DNA of 64,000 nucleotides, from the NCBI RefSeq assembly GCF_020360975.1, contig NW_025408671.1, forward strand, positions 3,596,001-3,660,000, read 5' to 3'. Shown one piece after another: positions 36,380-49,400 of this stretch; within the stretch, counting starts at the first letter, position 1; the number at the start of each line of letters is the position of its first letter. The translations under genes and the position numbers were made by a program. This DNA comes from Hirsutella rhossiliensis. Its lineage: Eukaryota > Ascomycota > Sordariomycetes > Hypocreales > Ophiocordycipitaceae. The notes under the pieces were generated by a model, which was given only the letters and a program-made list of their open reading frames with translations, had not been told where the DNA came from and searched no databases.

Positions 36380-37420
36380 GTTTAATATAAAGTACGTAGA
36401 TACTCCGTAATATAGGTAGCGGCCGTTAGCCTTCTTCTTCTCGATTTCCTTACTCGTTACCTACTTCGCCCGCTACTTAAAGTATAGGGCGGTATAGGGG
36501 GTAGTTAACGGCGTCTTCTTACCGCGTCTAGCCTAGTCTATATAGGTAGCCGATATTAAGGTATCCCTATCTATATCGATAGCTAGTTATTTATCTTATA
36601 AAGGGGTAGTAATCCTATCGCCGCTATACGGCGTGCGCTTATAGAGCTTTTAAAAACGCGGCGTCTATTTATAGCCCTAAGCTACCTTTATTAACTAGCT
36701 TATATACTCGCTATAGTTAGTAGGTATAATTATAAGGATAAGTAGCTCTTATAGGGCTAATATAATCGAATTTTATAGCTATATAAGCTTCGCGCTATCT
36801 TCCTATATTATAGTCCCTACTACCTATAAGAGCGTCTCTTTAAAATTAAGAAGGAATTTACTAAAGGTTTATCTATCTCTTTATTTAAGGGTCTATAGCT
36901 TATCTTACGCCTTCTCTTACTCTTATACGTTGCTAAACGTATATATAAGGTATTAAAAGAAGTCTTATAGGTCGCGTCTACCCTTAGGGCCGCCCTTATC
37001 TTAGAATCTAGAGATCCGCCGTATTTAGGGCTCTAGTAGTATATAAAGGAGCGAATACTACGCTATATAGCAATAGCTATTTAGGCCCTATTTCTCGTTA
37101 GTTATAAACTTCGTTTATAGCTAGCTAAGGAAGAAGTAGAAGGACTCTAGCTTACTATCCTAAGTCGGCTAAGGGAGCGGCTTCTGCGTTAGTAGTATCG
37201 CCGCTATAACCGGCGTTATAAAGGCCGTAAGGGTTAGAGCTAGTCTCGTAGACGGCTCCCTTAGTATAGCGAGAACCTCGTCTTTCTCGCTAGCCGTTGC
37301 GCTTTTAATCGCTTCTAGGATAGCTACGATACTTCCTATCCGTCTAGGGAGGGGCGGAGTACTTCCTTAAGAGGGAGGCGCCCTCTCCGGAGAGATATCT
37401 ATTAGATCTATTAGTTAATA
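36380..37420 (-). pseudogene. G2 gag
   Basis: This minus-strand gag follows the 5' LTR. Its N-terminal part is helical and charged (about 37270-37340). The C-terminal part has a zinc knuckle near 36385-36470: KKKANGRYLYYGVSTYFILN, close to the KxNGRCLRCG form common in fungal gypsy Gag, with Cys and His turned to Tyr. The presumed primer-binding site is the first bases inside the LTR (gtataagctattaac on the minus strand). Confidence 0.78.
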
Positions 37421-37428
37421 GCTTATAC

Positions 37429-37614
37429 TATTACGGAGTAAGTAGAGGTATAAGTATAGGTACTATCTATAGAATAATATTAATAAGCTATATAGAGCTC
37501 TCTTATACGCGGCTAGCCTATATATATATATATAGGATCCGGCCCTTTATATATAACTATATAGCTTAAGCTATAGCCTAAGCCTATAACTTATAATAGT
37601 TAAAGACTCTTATA
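37429..37614 (-). repeat. G2 5' LTR
   Basis: This 186-bp LTR pairs with 15446-15631. It is followed by the target duplication aaatt and then by copia RT codons. Confidence 0.88.
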
Positions 37615-37619
37615 AAATT

Positions 37620-38990
37620 CTACTTATTTTAGCTATTATCTATAAATTTAAAGCTTTATAGATAGATATAATAAATGCCTTTATATATACCGATATAGAT
37701 AGCGAAGTATATATTAATCTTCCTATAAGCTATAAAGAATACGCTCTTAAAGAATATTATTTAAAATATAGATTAGCTTATAAAGCTAAAGGAATTAAAT
37801 TAACTAAATTCCTAGACTTATATAAAACTAGTTAAATTAAAGTAAAGCTAAAGAAAGCATTATATAGCTTAAAATAAAGTCCTAAGCTCTAGTATAATTA
37901 TTTAAAAAATATACTAAATAATCTCGGATTTCTTCCTCTTTTAATAGATAAAGGAGTATTTATAAATAAGGACTATAGTATAGCCTTAGTAATTTATATC
38001 GACGACTTTCTTATAGTAGGGCCCTCTAAATCTATAATAAAAGAAAGATTATTTAAAGAATTATCTAAATTCCTAGATTTTACTATCTTAGGAGATATAA
38101 AAGACTTCTTAGGTCTAAATATTATAATAAACCGAGAAAATAAAGAGCTATATATATCCTAAAAAATTATACCTTAAATAAATTAAAGGAATTTAATAAA
38201 GAAGGTTTAGGAACTTGAATTTACCGCTATAGTAAGCTTTAAGCTTATAAAAGCAAAGGAATTACCTTCTAAGGAAGATATATTATAATTTTAGAAAGAA
38301 ATAGGATCTCTATTATACTTAGCCTTATTTACTAGGCTAGATATCTTATATTCTATAATTTCCTATACTAGATTCGCGGCTAAGCCCGACTAAACGTATT
38401 TTAAGGCTTTAAATATAATTTAGAAATATTTAAATAAATTCCCTAGCCTAAAGATTAAATATAATTATAATATCCCTTTTACCTATCTATATATAAAGGG
38501 TTTTACTAACTCTAGCTAGGCGTTAAATTTAACGGACGGAAAATCCTTTTCTAGTTACTATTTTTATATATATAATAATATAATAAGCTAGGCTTGCTCT
38601 AAGTAGAAAGCTATTGCCCTTTCTACCTACGAAGTAAAGTATATTAGCCTTAGAGAGGTAAATAAAGAAGCTATTTATTTAAATATACTTTTTAAAAATA
38701 TTTCTAAGGATCTATCTATTAAGATTCCTAATACTATACCTCTTATTTTAACGGATAATACTACTACTATTAAATTAGTAGAAAATCCGGAATTTTATAA
38801 AAGGTCTAAGTATATAAGATTAGCTTATTACTATACTAAAACTAGTATAAGAGAAGGGGAAATTAGAGTTTTTTATATTAAATTAGAAGATAATATAGCT
38901 AATATTTGTATAAAGGAATTAAGACCTAGATTACTTTATAAATTTAGAGACGGTCTATCCTTAATATAAGTTCCTAAGTAATTAAAAGGG
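37620..38990 (+). pseudogene. copia pol, reverse transcriptase and RNase H part
   Basis: This continues in frame from 15445 (PESIRI then LLILAIIYKF). RT motifs: QIDIINAFIYTDI at about 37665-37705 (DVKTAFL-type), SLKQSPKLW-like block near 37870, and YIDDFLIVG at about 37998-38025 with both Asp intact. RNase H follows, with the copia-type block KAIALSTYEVKYI at about 38610-38645 and TDNTTTIKL at 38752-38780. TAA/TAG codons remain at former Gln positions. Confidence 0.88.
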
Positions 38991-39336
38991 GTTTTTAGAT
39001 ATTTCTTATACTTTCTATATCTTTCCTTTACTAGGTTTTTCCTTTTTAGGTTTCCTAGAGAAATATTTACTAGGTTTTTATCTATTAAGATTTTCCTAGT
39101 AATAATAGGTTTTACCTTATATAAGGTTATCCTATAAATAATTATTATAACTATAGATTTTTCCTACTATAGGTTTTCTATTAGTATATACCTAAGGATT
39201 TCTTTTCTAAGAAAGAATAGGTTTTATATATCCTATTAAGGTATAAGAATAGTTTTCCTAAATTAGGTTTTTACCTATATATATACTACTATAAATAAAT
39301 TAGTAAAGAGTATATAAATCTACTCTTTAAGGAGGC
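38991..39336. other. copia 3' non-coding region
   Basis: About 350 bp lie between pol and the 3' LTR. It has repeated aggttttt/cctattaagg-like words and no reading frame. Unlike the gypsy elements here, no antisense gene fits. Confidence 0.5.
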
Positions 39337-39904
39337 TATAAGGAACGGTGTTCCTACTATAAATAAAGTAGCTATAATATACTCTCCTAATTATATAAGC
39401 TAATAAGTAGTATATTAATTATAGATAAAATCTTATCCTATAGAGTAAGAATCGCTCGTTATTTTATATATTATTATGCATTAAACGGGTTGCCGGTTAT
39501 CGTATAATCGGGAATCGAAGGAATAGAGCTAGCTTAGAATATTAGCTAAGACCTCTTAAGAACACCGGCACGACTAACCTCCTTTAAACATAAATATTAG
39601 TAGAACTAAGACACTTCTAGATTTACTCGAGGTATCACGGAACTTCCTAGTCTTAGGGCTATATAGCAGCCTAAATCTAGTCCTAAAAGGTTCTTCCGTT
39701 TAGCTATAATTATCTATAAAAGATAGTATATCTACTAGTAAATAGATATAGAATTATTAACTTTAATACCTCTTCTATATACTAATATACTACTAATAAA
39801 TTCCGTTGAAAATCCTACCTTATACTCCTTCTTCCCCTTTATTACGTAGTCTTACGTAATTCCTTAATTTCCTAAAATTCCGCTTTTACTTATATACCTT
39901 AAGA
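39337..39904 (+). repeat. copia 3' LTR
   Basis: This 568-bp LTR pairs with 11686-12253. The target duplication cttac follows at 39905-39909. Confidence 0.88.
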
Positions 39905-39909
39905 CTTAC

Positions 39910-41080
39910 TTAATTCGCTATCTTTAGTAATATATTATATACCTATTAGTAGCTATATAAAGCTATACTTAAGGGGGCGTAATACGCTATTTATAGCGGT
40001 TTTAGGTATATACCTTTTTTATATTTTAAGCTTAGTTTTAAAAAGTTAGCTAAGAAGATATATTTAAGATTATTATATTTTATAAACTCTATTATTATAA
40101 TACTTAAGAAAGCTAAGGAGCTATAGTAGGTAATTAATATACTTCTTACTAGTAATACTTAGCTTAGCTTACTTTTATTTATTAAAAATTAAAAGTAAAT
40201 TAACTACCTTATTAATATTAAAAAGATATTTTTATAGCTTATAAATAATATTAGCTAAGGGAAAGATATAATACTCTTAAAATCTTAAAACTCGCTAAAG
40301 ATAATTTATAAGTATCTTTTTTACTCTTATATTAAAATTATTAATATTTATAATATTAATAATAATTAATAAAGTAAATTAATAATAGTAATTAATAAAA
40401 TAAAATAAAAGCTTACTAAGTATATTAACTACTTTTAAAAGGAAAAAGAAATATATATAATTACTACCTTACTTATACTCTTATTAAGTATTAGTAAGCT
40501 TAATATTTATTAAGTAAGATTACTTATTTTATTAAAAAAAGAGACTAAAGCTAATTTACTTAGTTTTAAGTAAGTATAAAAGACTTATAAAGATATATTT
40601 ATTTCTTATTATTAATAATAATTCTTATAATTAGTAGTATAATCTTTTAATATTAATATTACTTTAAACTCCTATAAAAACTAGCTTACTTAATTTCTTA
40701 GTTTAATAAAGGTAAATAGTATTATAATTTATAGTAGTTATTTATACTAATTATATATTAAAGGACTTTATAAGGTAGTAAAGGTATTTTAGTTTATAAA
40801 GCCTTTTTTAAAGAAAGTAAGTTTTTATTTAATTATATTAATATATAAGTAATATACTAATCTTAGCTAAGGAGGTTACTATCTAAGGATATATATAGCT
40901 TTTCTTATAAAGAGAGATATAAGAAGTATATATAAAATATATAAAGGTAAAATTAAAAGTAAGAGGTTAAATAAGTAAGGTAGAGATATTTAATTCTTAT
41001 AAAGGTAGTAATTATAGTAAGAGAGTAATTATTATATTATATTAATTATCCTTCTTTCCTTTATTTAACGCCTCTTTTTA
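39910..41080. other. Very AT-rich stretch without recognisable feature
   Basis: This flanks the copia element on the right. Even CpG is almost gone, unlike the retroelements on either side, and only short A/T words and aagtaagt-like runs recur. No reading frame or terminal repeat could be supported. It is probably an old, fully RIPped repeat. Confidence 0.5.
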
Positions 41081-41689
41081 TACCTATTTAATATCTTAAT
41101 TAATAAAGAAGATCTTACTTAAAGAAGCTATTAATACTATTATAGGATACCTTATAGTCGATAATCTAAGTACCTATAACGATATCGGCCTCCTTTAAGG
41201 AAGTTACCTTTAACTCCTTAAAGCTCCTTATAGAAGAAAGAACCTAAAAGCTACTAAGTAAACTCTAGGAAATTACCTAGAAATCCTAGAAATAATAATT
41301 AAGCGGATTATATAAATATTTTATAGAGATTTCCCCTAGGGATATATTATATAGGGAATATACTAAGATTTCCTAAGTAATAATAGCTCCTTAAGGATTA
41401 TACCGATATTTCCTTAAGAAGTTACTATAAGAATATAGTAGGGAAATTATAAAGAAATACCTATACTTACTTAAGGAAAATACTAGGAAATATCGCTAAT
41501 ATACTATACTATTATTATATAATTATAAGGTTAAGATATTACTTAGTTAAAGCTCTAAGTAAGGTCTTACGCTTACTATAGTATATATAGAAGATAGAGA
41601 ACTTATTAGATCTTAAGTAAGTAGAGAAGAATATAAATAGTTATTACTACTCTTACTTTAACTTATAAGACTAATAGCTAGTTTATATT

Positions 41690-41762
41690 TAATACGCGTA
41701 ATAATATATAGTAGCTAGTTTATATAATATATTTAATTATATATAGTAGCTAGTTTATTTAA
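41690..41762 (+). repeat. Short direct repeats (tagctagtttat units)
   Basis: Three units of about 12 bp (tagctagtttat) recur within about 75 bp, upstream of G4 gag, perhaps in its LTR or leader. Confidence 0.5.
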
Positions 41763-41939
41763 TTACCTATTAAACCTATACTAGATTTAAGTAAACGGTA
41801 AGGTTAATATACTAGCTTAATACTAAGGGACTAGTATATAATAAATAGTAGTAATTCTTATTCCCTTAACTATTTATTATCCTAAGGTCTATATTTAGTA
41901 GAATAAAAGATAAAAAATAAGGAAAAGGATAAGTTAACC

Positions 41940-43540
41940 TTAACCTATAAACCCCGATATCTTCTTAAGAAGAAAGCTCTTACTCGCGTATTAATAAATA
42001 CTAGCTTCTTAATTGCTTTTTATAGAAGAAATACTTAGGGAACTTTAGATAGAGGTAGAACTTTAATATATTAAAGCTTAAGTAATATAGAGCTTTTATT
42101 AGTAGATAGAAAGATACCTATTTCTAGGATATTTCCTATTAAGTTCCTATAGAAATAAAAGATAGCTAGATCGCCTACCTTAGTAGTAGGAACGACGCTT
42201 AAAAGAATTAAGAGCGGAACTTCTATAATATAACTTACTAGCCTACTTAGCCGACCGTTAAGGCCTATAGGAATAAATTAATAACTTAAAATACGTTCTA
42301 GTAATAAGGTAATATTAGCTATAAATAATAAAGCTATATAAAAATCGGTATAATATAGCTTCCCTTACCCTACCTTAGCTACCTTTATTAAAAGGATAAA
42401 GCCCTAGAAGTTTACTAAACTATAATAATTAAAATAAAGAAGAACCTTTAAATAATACTACCCTTAGTAGTACGTTCGTAATAATAACCTTAGTAAACTA
42501 GCTAGTAAGCCTAATTATAAAAGAAGCTCTTATAAAACTACTAGTAAAAGCTATAGTAAGAGAAACTAAGGATAATACTACTATAAACCCTCCTTAAGCA
42601 CCCTTAGTATATATTAAACTAAAAGATATAAGGAAGTTTAACCTTACTAGCCCTTTCGATATAATATTTAACGTTCTCGAAGAAACTAAGAAAATAATTA
42701 TATATAGAAGCGTTAATTAATTTATTAATTCCTTAAAGTAGGTAGCTATTTATAGACTAGAATATATTAATAAACTAGCGATATTAATCCTTAGCTTACT
42801 CCGCGGAACCGCTATTAAATAGTATTCTAGTAATCTTAGTAAATCTAACTAAGCTATACTTTATACCCCGGACTAAGGATATACCCCTTAATATACTAAA
42901 CTATAAAAACGCTTTACTATCTAGCTAAAAGTAGCGTTAAGATCTTTATAAATAAAACGATTTACTACCTTAGATATTATAAATAAAGCTAACTTCTATA
43001 GATAGATATTAAAGCTCTACTAAAAAGTAAAAGTAGTGCTATACTTAAAAGAGTACCTTACTATACTATTCTATTAATAACTAAACGTATTACTATAAGA
43101 ATTATTCCGCCGACCTACTAGTTTAGAATTATTTAATACCTAGATTAATAACTATAAGTAACTTATCTTATAGTTAGAAACTAAGCTAATAGTTAGGTTA
43201 TAGGGAAAGATAAGTAACGTAGTAAAAGGACGTATATAAAGTAGATTACGCGAAACTAAGAATAAGACTATAGTAAACTCTACCCTATCTATAGCTAAAC
43301 TAACTAGTTAGAAACCCTAGGAATAAAGATAATTCTAATAGAAAGGAAATATAACGACCGCGTTAAGATAGAATAATCTACGCTAGGTAAATATAAGCCT
43401 AGTACTTAACTAATTAACTAGCCCTTAAGCTAGACTACGGCCTTAGGATTTAAAACTAAAGGAGGGCTCTTAGGAAAACCTAATCGTTATTAGCCTCGCT
43501 CGTTAGCTTTAAGCGGTACTAACTAACGACTAAGGCAGGA
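41940..43540 (+). pseudogene. G4 gag remnant
   Basis: This reads as one long plus-strand frame with TAA/TAG interruptions. The capsid-like region spans about 42640-43260, with a stretch LSLLRGTAIK at about 42790-42820 that fits the usual gypsy Gag layout, and ends with a degraded C-terminal segment. I could not identify a clear zinc knuckle. Confidence 0.6.
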
Positions 43541-43599
43541 TATATCTTTCCTAGGAAATATAAAACTAGATCCTATTTACCTAAGATAATAAGCTAGAA

Positions 43600-45277
43600 G
43601 AAGAGGATACTACCGCTAATATAAGAGAAGATACTAAAGAAATAAAAGATAAGATCCTATTTATTCCTAATATAATAAAAGCGGAACTTATAAGACTAAG
43701 TAGTTCGCTTAAAATACTAAGAAACAAGCTAACTATAAGAGTAGCGCTATAAACCGAAATATTAGATCTAATAAAGCCGTCCTAGTTTATATACGCTTAG
43801 ATATTTATTTTTAGAACTAAAGGCCTAGACTAACTATTAAATATATATATAAACTTTAGTATAGCCCGCTATATAATTAAGGAAGACTAGCTTAACTACT
43901 TTAATAATATAATCCTTAATATAACTTAGTAAGTCTTATTATTTAGTATAAGGAAAAGCTAAACTAAGGCTTAGGCGACCTTAATAATTAATATCTTAAG
44001 GAAATAAGGAACGGGATTTAAAGTTAGGTAATTTACTATCGGCGTTTAGGTAGTTTAGACCCTATCTATAAGATTATTACTTAGATAAGATTTCTTAGTA
44101 CTAAATAAAGTTAATATCTTAAACTCTAAGGGAATAATATCTATTAGCTTATATAGTAACCTAATAGTTATAGCTCGCTTAACTTAATAGGGCTATATAA
44201 TCTATTATTAAGTTATATACTAAGCTAACGTCGATATCCTTATATATAAGATAGAACGCTTACTAGTATAGATTAAAGATATACTAAGGGATTATAACTT
44301 AGAATTTTTTCTAAGAGACTTATTATTATTATAATTTAATCTAAGGTATAACTTTAGTTATAGCGGTTAATACTACTACTCGCTATATCCGATTTAAGAA
44401 AGGATAGTACTTAGGTATACTAGTAGACCTTAGTAACGAAATATAGTTTTTATAGATTAACCTACCTAAGGAAACCTTAGCTAGGGTAACTCTAACTAAA
44501 GAGCTAGCTATATAAAAAACTACAGAATATAGTAAACTATACTAAGATACTAACTTATTAAAAGAAACCTTAGAGGAAGGGAGCCCTAAGTCTACTAAAG
44601 GGAAACTCCCTTTATAGATATATAAATAGACTCCGAACTATAAGATTAGGATTTTATAAGACTATAGCCTTTTAGAGATAACTACTTTAAAGGACGTTAA
44701 AATCTATAATTAAGACCCTATATTTATAGAAAAGATTTAACGTATAGTTGCCTCCTTTTTAACCTTATAGAAGGACTAAGGTACTATTAAGGTCTACTTA
44801 AACTACTATATATATATTCCGCTAATAGAAAATTAGCACCTATAAAAACTAGCTTTTAAGGCTTACCTACTTAGCTAAAAGAATAAGGCGCTAATCGACT
44901 AGACCTATAAGAACTTATATTAAAAGGGGTATATAAAATAAGCTATAAAGGTAACCTTATTCGCTTACCTTATATTTATAGTTTAAAGAACTATATATAG
45001 TAACGAAAAGGGCCGAATAATAATAAACCTATACGTTCTTAATAGTATAGCTATCCTAGACGCTTACTTAATACCGCTTTAAGGAGATATAATTTAAAAG
45101 CTATAAAGGAAACGCTTTGTTTCTACTATAGACGCTCGGTCCTTCTTTTATTAGTTCCTTATCTATAAAGAGTATTAAGAAAGGTTTATAGTAATTAGCT
45201 ATAAAGGCTTAGAACGACTAATAATAGCCCTAATAAAATATAAGAACTTACTTATATATATCTAATAATTTATAGAC
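43600..45277 (+). pseudogene. G4 pol, protease and N-terminal reverse transcriptase
   Basis: A protease-like segment lies around 43780-44110. The RT fingers and palm are clear from about 45005: GRIIINLYVLNSIAI, then STIDARSFFYQFLI at about 45120-45165 (catalytic Asp of motif A present) and KGLERLIIALIKYKN near 45205-45250. The frame is broken by G3 after FID at 45277 and continues at 53002. Confidence 0.8.
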
Positions 45278-45534
45278 TATAAGAGCGCTACTAAGAGGTA
45301 TAAGTTAATAAAGTACTTAGGTATATAGTACTAATATATTAGTAGGGTATTAATAGGGAATCGTACTTACCCTACTTATATATTATAGACCTCTCGCTAC
45401 TTTAACTAAAGAGGAAAAATCCTTCTTCTTATAAGCTTTAGTCTTATAATAAGGAGAATATAATATATATAGCGTAGTACCTCTAGCTATCTCTACTACC
45501 TAACTAATTATACTATAATACGTATTCCCTTATA
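45278..45534 (+). repeat. G3 5' LTR
   Basis: This 257-bp LTR pairs with 52740-52996. It begins tataagagcgc (TGTAAG... before RIP) and ends cccttata. Confidence 0.9.
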
Positions 45535-45699
45535 ATTTTTAAAGCTTCCCTTTTTAGTTACTTAGTAGAGATAGCTACTTAAAGAAGACTACGTAACGCT
45601 CCTATAACGCGATATAGTAGTTAACTAGTCGAGGCCTCTTTATTACGTATATTAAGTATCTACTTAAGAGATAAAGAACCGGAAGATATATCCTTAAAA

Positions 45700-46450
45700 T
45701 AAACCCCTATTATAAATGATATTCTAACTATATCGAAGATATTATTACCTATAGGCGTAAGACTATCGACTTATAAAGAAAAGCTTATAGTACTATAAGC
45801 GCGTATTAAGGAGCTAGAAGAGATAAAACGCCTATAAGACCGCGTTATATAATTAGAGGAGGAAATTACTAAATATATTAGCGCTATCGCTATCTATTTA
45901 GGAAAGCGTTAATAGTCTTACTCCCTTAAATTAAACGGTAGTCGCGGTAGCGAGGTTAAGATTAAAAACATCGCTTAATTATCTTAACCTATTAATATAT
46001 AGAAACGTTTAAACTAGACTTACGATCTAAAGGACGCTTTTAAGGTAGCGCTTAAACGCTTTTATTACGACGAAATAAAGATCCTTTACGTAGTAGATTA
46101 TATATATAGCGACTATAAAGTAAGATAGCGCCGATACCTTAAAGAATAAACGCTAATTAACCGAACTAAATATAGTATAGATTAGGTATACTTTAAGGAA
46201 TAGATACTTATCTTAATTAAGGATACTATAAATAAGGAGATACTATTAGCGATATAATTAAAGGAGGCTCGCTAACGAGAAGGCTAGTCCCCCTTAAAGT
46301 TTAGCTTATACCTTAACTCCTTAGAGAGGTATTTTAAACGCCTATTAGAAAAGGCGTATACTCTTACGTTTTTTGCTAAGCTAGAGCTATAACTTTAAGA
46401 CTAAATTAACTTTTATTTAATACTTATTTATACTTATTAATAAGAAGAGC
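45700..46450 (+). pseudogene. G3 gag remnant
   Basis: This starts with a predicted coiled coil at about 45785-45890 (ELEEIKRLQDRVIQLEEEI), followed by a capsid-like domain with DAFKVALKRFYYDEIK at about 46035-46085 and SLERYFKRLLEKAY near 46318-46362. This is the layout of Ty3/gypsy Gag. The frame degrades after 46390. Gln and Trp codons are stops. Confidence 0.75.
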
Positions 46451-49400
46451 TTATATAAGTCGCTTAACGATATTAAGATACTACTACTAATAAGACGCGA
46501 CGTATTAATACTACTTTTACCTTTAAAGGAACTAGGAATAAAAGTAGTACTATACCTTAAGGCGGTATATATAAGGGAAGGAATTAAAGAGGCCGATAAG
46601 CTAAGCTAAATCGTTAAGGAAATACTATTAATTCGACTAATAACTAGTAAGCTAGCGATATACCTACTAAGGGCCGAACTAAGAGACGTTATTAAGGAAG
46701 AGGATCTTTTACTTAATTAGGAATTATATATTTTTAATATAATAAGCTAGGATACCTATTTATAGAATATACTAATTCTCTAAAGGTAGAAACCCTAGCA
46801 AAGACTCTTAGACTTAATACTATAAAATAGGGAAAAGGTAAGATATTAAGGTAAACGCCTCTCCCTTAGTAAACTTAATACTTATAGGATAGTTACTTAA
46901 AACTCCTATAATAATATTAAGGCGAAACCTTATTAAAGTCCCTATATACTTAAATACTTATAGTACCGTTAACCTTATAAATATATACTTTACTTAATAG
47001 TAAGGATTACTATAAGTAGCGCTATTATACCCTAAGTTATTAAGGCTTAATAATAGTAAGGTAAGGGAGTATAAAGTATAGTTAGTGCCGCTTTAAATAA
47101 TAAATATAAGAGGCACTAAAAAGATAATTACTTATTTCTATATTAGTATTAATAAGTTAACGCTAAACAATTAAGTACTAATCCTTTTATTAGTTACTAC
47201 CTTAGAGGATAAATATATTTATATTATCTTATAGAAACGATAGTAGTAGTTTAAGTATTAACTAGGTAGCGAAACCCTATAAAATCCCTATAAATTCCTT
47301 TAAGAATATAGGAATAAGGTAAGGGTATATATAATAGCGCTTAATTCTAAGCTAATCTTACTACTAAATAAAGATAAAGATAAAGGGATTTTATAGGAAG
47401 AATAAGCTAAAATCCTACTAAATCTTTATTAGTTTAAAGATACTTTCTTAGCTAATAAATCCGATTTATTACTAGCTAGAAAGGGAACGGATTACTTAAT
47501 TAATTTAATCCTTAATATAAAACCTCCTTATAGACTAATTTACCTTTTATCGTAAAAGGAACTCTAAGTATTATATAACTAAATCTAAGACGCGATAAAA
47601 AGGAAAATAATCTAGGAGTTAAAAAGCTTAGCTAAGGCGCTTATCCTTTTTATTCTAAAAAAGGATAGTACCTTATAGCTATATATAGACTACTAAGGAC
47701 TTAACTAGGTTATATAAAAGAATTGGTACCCTTTACCCTTTATTTTAGAGATTATTAACCGTTATTAAGGAGCTAAGTATTTTTCTAAGATTAATATATA
47801 GAATACGTATTAACGCATTTAAATTTAAAAAGGAGATAAATAAAAGACCGCTTTTTAAACGCGTTATAGATATTTTAAATACCTAGTAATACCCTTTAAA
47901 CTTACTAACGTACTAGCTATATTTTAGAGCTATATCTATTAAGCGCTTAAGGAGCTTATAGATATAATCTATATAGTCTACCTCGATAATATCCTTATAT
48001 ACTTTAAGATAAGAAAAGAATATACTAAATACTTAGGATAAGTAATAGAAAGGCTAAGGGCTATAGAGCTCTATATAAAACTATCGAAGTATATCTTTTA
48101 TTAATAGTTAATTAAGTTCCTTAAGTTTATATTATCTATTAATAGGGTATTAATAGACCCTTAATAGGTAAAGGTAATAGCCTAATAGCTTAAACCTATA
48201 ACCTACTATAATATTTAGGTTTTCCTTAGGTTCTATAATTTTTACCAACGATTTATATATAGGTACTTAAGAGTTATAGCGCCCCTAACTATATTACTAA
48301 AAGGGAGTAAGAATAAAAAGAAGCTAGGGAGTATAGAGCTAAACCTTACCGAAAGGGTAGCGTTTTAAGCTCTTAAGGATACTTTTTAAAGAGCCTTACT
48401 CCTTTAATATTATAATCTAGAAAGACGTATTTATATTAAAATAGATATATTATAATTCGTAATAGTAGGGATTATCTCTTAACCTAATAATAAAGAGCGT
48501 TATTATCCGATCGTATTTTAGTTAAGGAAGTTTACTAGAGCCGAACTTAATTATAGTATTTTAAACTAAGAACTCTTTACTATCGTTAAGTTATTTAAAT
48601 ACTAGTAATATTATATTAAAGGGGTAGTATATAAAGTAAAGGTATTATTAAACTACTATAACCTCTAAACGTTTATACGCTAAACCTCCTTAAATAAGAG
48701 GTAAGTAAGATAGTATATATATTTAGTACTATTTAACTTTACGATTAAGCATCGTATAGGTAAATCTAACCTAGCGGACGCGCTATCGAGAATACTTAGA
48801 TATAAAGGTAAGAAGCCCTTATTTATAGAACTATTACTAAAGCTATAAGCGAAACTAGCTACTATTAATACTATATTTATATAAAGAAATAATAATGCGT
48901 TTTTATAAGTAAAGAAACGCTTAACCTTAAGTTAATATAAGTATAGTAAAGTGCCTTTATATAAGGAAAATATATAAGCTTATCTATAGCGAAACTATAA
49001 TAATTTAAGCGCGAGACCTAAATAATTAGCTGATTAAGCTAAAGAGAGAGCTAGTTATAAATAGTTACTCTTAAAGAAGACCGCTAAAAAAGCGGCCTAC
49101 TATATAAAGGTTTATATAGTAGAAGTTCTAGAACCGTTACTAGAGTTACTAAAACGCACTTAGTCGGTTAATATAGCGATTAGTAGGCTAAAAGAGACTA
49201 AAGACTTCTTAAAAGGGAAGGGTTTTTAGTTAGTATACCTAAATAGACTACTATTATAAAAGGGTTATATTATAGTGCCTTTAAAGGTAGCCTTATAATA
49301 AGAGCTAATATAGCTTTTTTATAACGATCTATTAGTAAGATACTTTAGCTCTTAATGTACTAGCGAACTACTAGTAAGGAACTTCTACTAGGATAGAATA

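Larger units (their letters stand above)
15446..37614 (-). mobile_element. G2, Ty3/gypsy chromovirus with antisense extra gene, split by G1
   Basis: This is a minus-strand gypsy element of about 6.9 kb after taking out G1 (16260-31486). LTRs of 186 bp (15446-15631, 37429-37614) are flanked by gaatt (15441-15445) and aaatt (37615-37619), equal except for one G/A. The candidate polypurine tract aagggagggcat lies beside the left LTR on the minus strand, confirming orientation. Gag is at 36380-37420, pol with chromodomain at 32440-36370, and an opposite-strand reading frame fills the 3' end. G2 keeps more CpG than G1. Confidence 0.9.
11686..39904 (+). mobile_element. Ty1/copia retrotransposon, split by the G2/G1/LINE-T nest
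   Basis: This is a complete plus-strand copia element of about 6.05 kb once the insert at 15446-37614 is taken out. It has two 568-bp LTRs (11686-12253, 39337-39904), a gag region, then protease, integrase, reverse transcriptase and RNase H in copia order. The direct repeat cttac flanks it (11681-11685 and 39905-39909). RIP is milder than in G1 and long stretches of pol are still readable. G2 entered pol between integrase and RT. Confidence 0.92.

Noticed and set aside
41690..41762. Proof of a G4 LTR
   Set aside because: Only short direct repeats are seen and no second LTR copy lies in the window, so the boundary is left open.
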